Assembly: GCA_018656255.1 (NCBI GenBank)
Contig: JABHYI010000144.1
Coordinates: 1 to 6,145, forward strand
From: Bacteroidota bacterium
GTDB lineage: Bacteria > Bacteroidota > Bacteroidia > Flavobacteriales > Flavobacteriaceae
DNA: 6,145 nucleotides
Direction of reading: 5' to 3'
The position numbers were made by a program, and so were the translations under genes. Positions 5,623 to 6,145 of this stretch are shown piece after piece. Position 1 is the stretch's first letter; each line of letters begins with the position of its first letter. The notes under the pieces were generated by a model that had not been told where the DNA came from, searched no databases, and saw nothing but the letters and a program-made list of their open reading frames with translations.

Positions 5623-6145
5623 TTATTTTTTTGTTTTAACAATCTGAGCCATTAACTCGGCCTCTGTTACAATTTTATTGTTTGCATAGGCAGTTCCCTG
5701 CATGTGCACTATACCACGGCGTATAGGTGTTATAAGTTCTAATTTGAATATTAAGGTGTCTCCAGGGTTTACTTGTCTTTTAAATTTGGCATTGTCTATT
5801 TTCATAAAAAACGTCAGATAGTTTTCTGGATCTGGCACAGTACTTAGCGCTAATATACCACCTGTTTGAGCCATCGCCTCAACAATTAAAACTCCCGGCA
5901 TAACTGGAGTTCCAGGAAAATGACCAACAAAGAAAGGTTCATTCATAGTCACATTTTTGAGACCAATAACGTGGTTACTACTAAGTTCCATAATTTTATC
6001 TACCAATAAAAAAGGAGGACGATGTGGCAACATTTCCATAATAGCGTTTACATCCTTTAAGGGAGTAGCGTTTATGTCAATCTTTGGTATGTTATTACGT
6101 TTTTCGTTTTTGATTATTTTCGAAAGTTTTTTAGCAAACTGAGTA
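5623..6145 (-). CDS. Bifunctional LpxC/FabZ, C-terminal part (FabZ domain), 5' end off window
   Basis: The frame stays open to the right edge with no stop. The 35 residues before the first FabZ-like Met (6037-6039) include FAKKLSKIIKNEKRNNIPK, which I recognise as the end of LpxC plus the linker seen in Bacteroidota LpxC/FabZ fusions, so that Met is not the true start. LpxC is the zinc deacetylase committing UDP-3-O-acyl-GlcNAc to lipid A; FabZ dehydrates 3-hydroxyacyl-ACP to trans-2-enoyl-ACP. The FabZ hot-dog domain has PHRPPFLLVD, the catalytic histidine in GHFPG (encoded at about 5920-5922) and the catalytic glutamate 14 residues on in EAMAQTGG, the same spacing as E. coli His54/Glu68. 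Joining them puts the two enzymes that compete for 3-hydroxyacyl-ACP products in one polypeptide. The LpxC metal site is off window and cannot be checked. lpxA follows after 4 nt. Confidence 0.93.
   Translation of the reverse strand, partial: TQFAKKLSKIIKNEKRNNIPKIDINATPLKDVNAIMEMLPHRPPFLLVDKIMELSSNHVIGLKNVTMNEPFFVGHFPGTPVMPGVLIVEAMAQTGGILALSTVPDPENYLTFFMKIDNAKFKRQVNPGDTLIFKLELITPIRRGIVHMQGTAYANNKIVTEAELMAQIVKTKK

Noticed and set aside
5957..6142. Plus-strand open frame with a hydrophobic tail at the right edge, and another at 5418-5606
   Set aside because: Both are antisense to clear coding sequence (LpxC/FabZ and LpxA), with no domain or start signal of their own.

Overview
The window looks like chromosomal DNA of a flavobacterium (Bacteroidota, class Flavobacteriia). 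Four things point there: the DNA is AT-rich (by eye, well under half GC); leaders are A-rich with no Shine-Dalgarno boxes; Bacteroidota-type -7 promoter elements (TAnnTTTG) occur; and FabZ is continuous in frame with an upstream LpxC-type linker, the LpxC/FabZ fusion typical of this phylum. Apart from one fragment at the extreme left edge, every gene is on the minus strand, so transcription runs from right to left.

From the right edge leftwards: the C-terminal part of a bifunctional LpxC/FabZ (5623-6145, cut by the window edge); lpxA (4833-5618), 4 nt away; efp (4195-4761); an intrinsic terminator (4141-4174); a short LpxD-like acyltransferase (3175-4110) preceded by its own candidate -7 box; a small NTF2-like protein (2762-3175) overlapping it by 1 nt; sucD (1759-2631) behind a good promoter and followed by a strong terminator; a 248-nt spacer; fabG (764-1510); and the N-terminal part of a membrane-anchored VWA-domain protein (up to 702).

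The genes group around envelope lipid and fatty-acid metabolism. LpxA and LpxC perform the first two steps of lipid A synthesis, FabZ and FabG are two of the four reactions of the fatty-acid elongation cycle, and the LpxD-like protein belongs to the family for the third lipid A step. EF-P (ribosome rescue at proline stretches) and SucD (TCA cycle) are housekeeping genes placed among them.

The real anomaly is at the left edge. Bases 1-84 on the plus strand encode a conserved segment of a concentrative (NupC-type) nucleoside transporter. At about base 82-85 this changes abruptly into the antisense of the VWA gene. Both genes are cut at that point, and each reading frame runs only 23-24 codons into the other gene's reverse strand. 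This is either a real rearrangement breakpoint or a chimeric join in the assembly or amplification. I see no CRISPR array, insertion sequence, tRNA, rRNA or defence system. Beyond the junction, I do not think the window holds an undescribed system; the other findings are modest.
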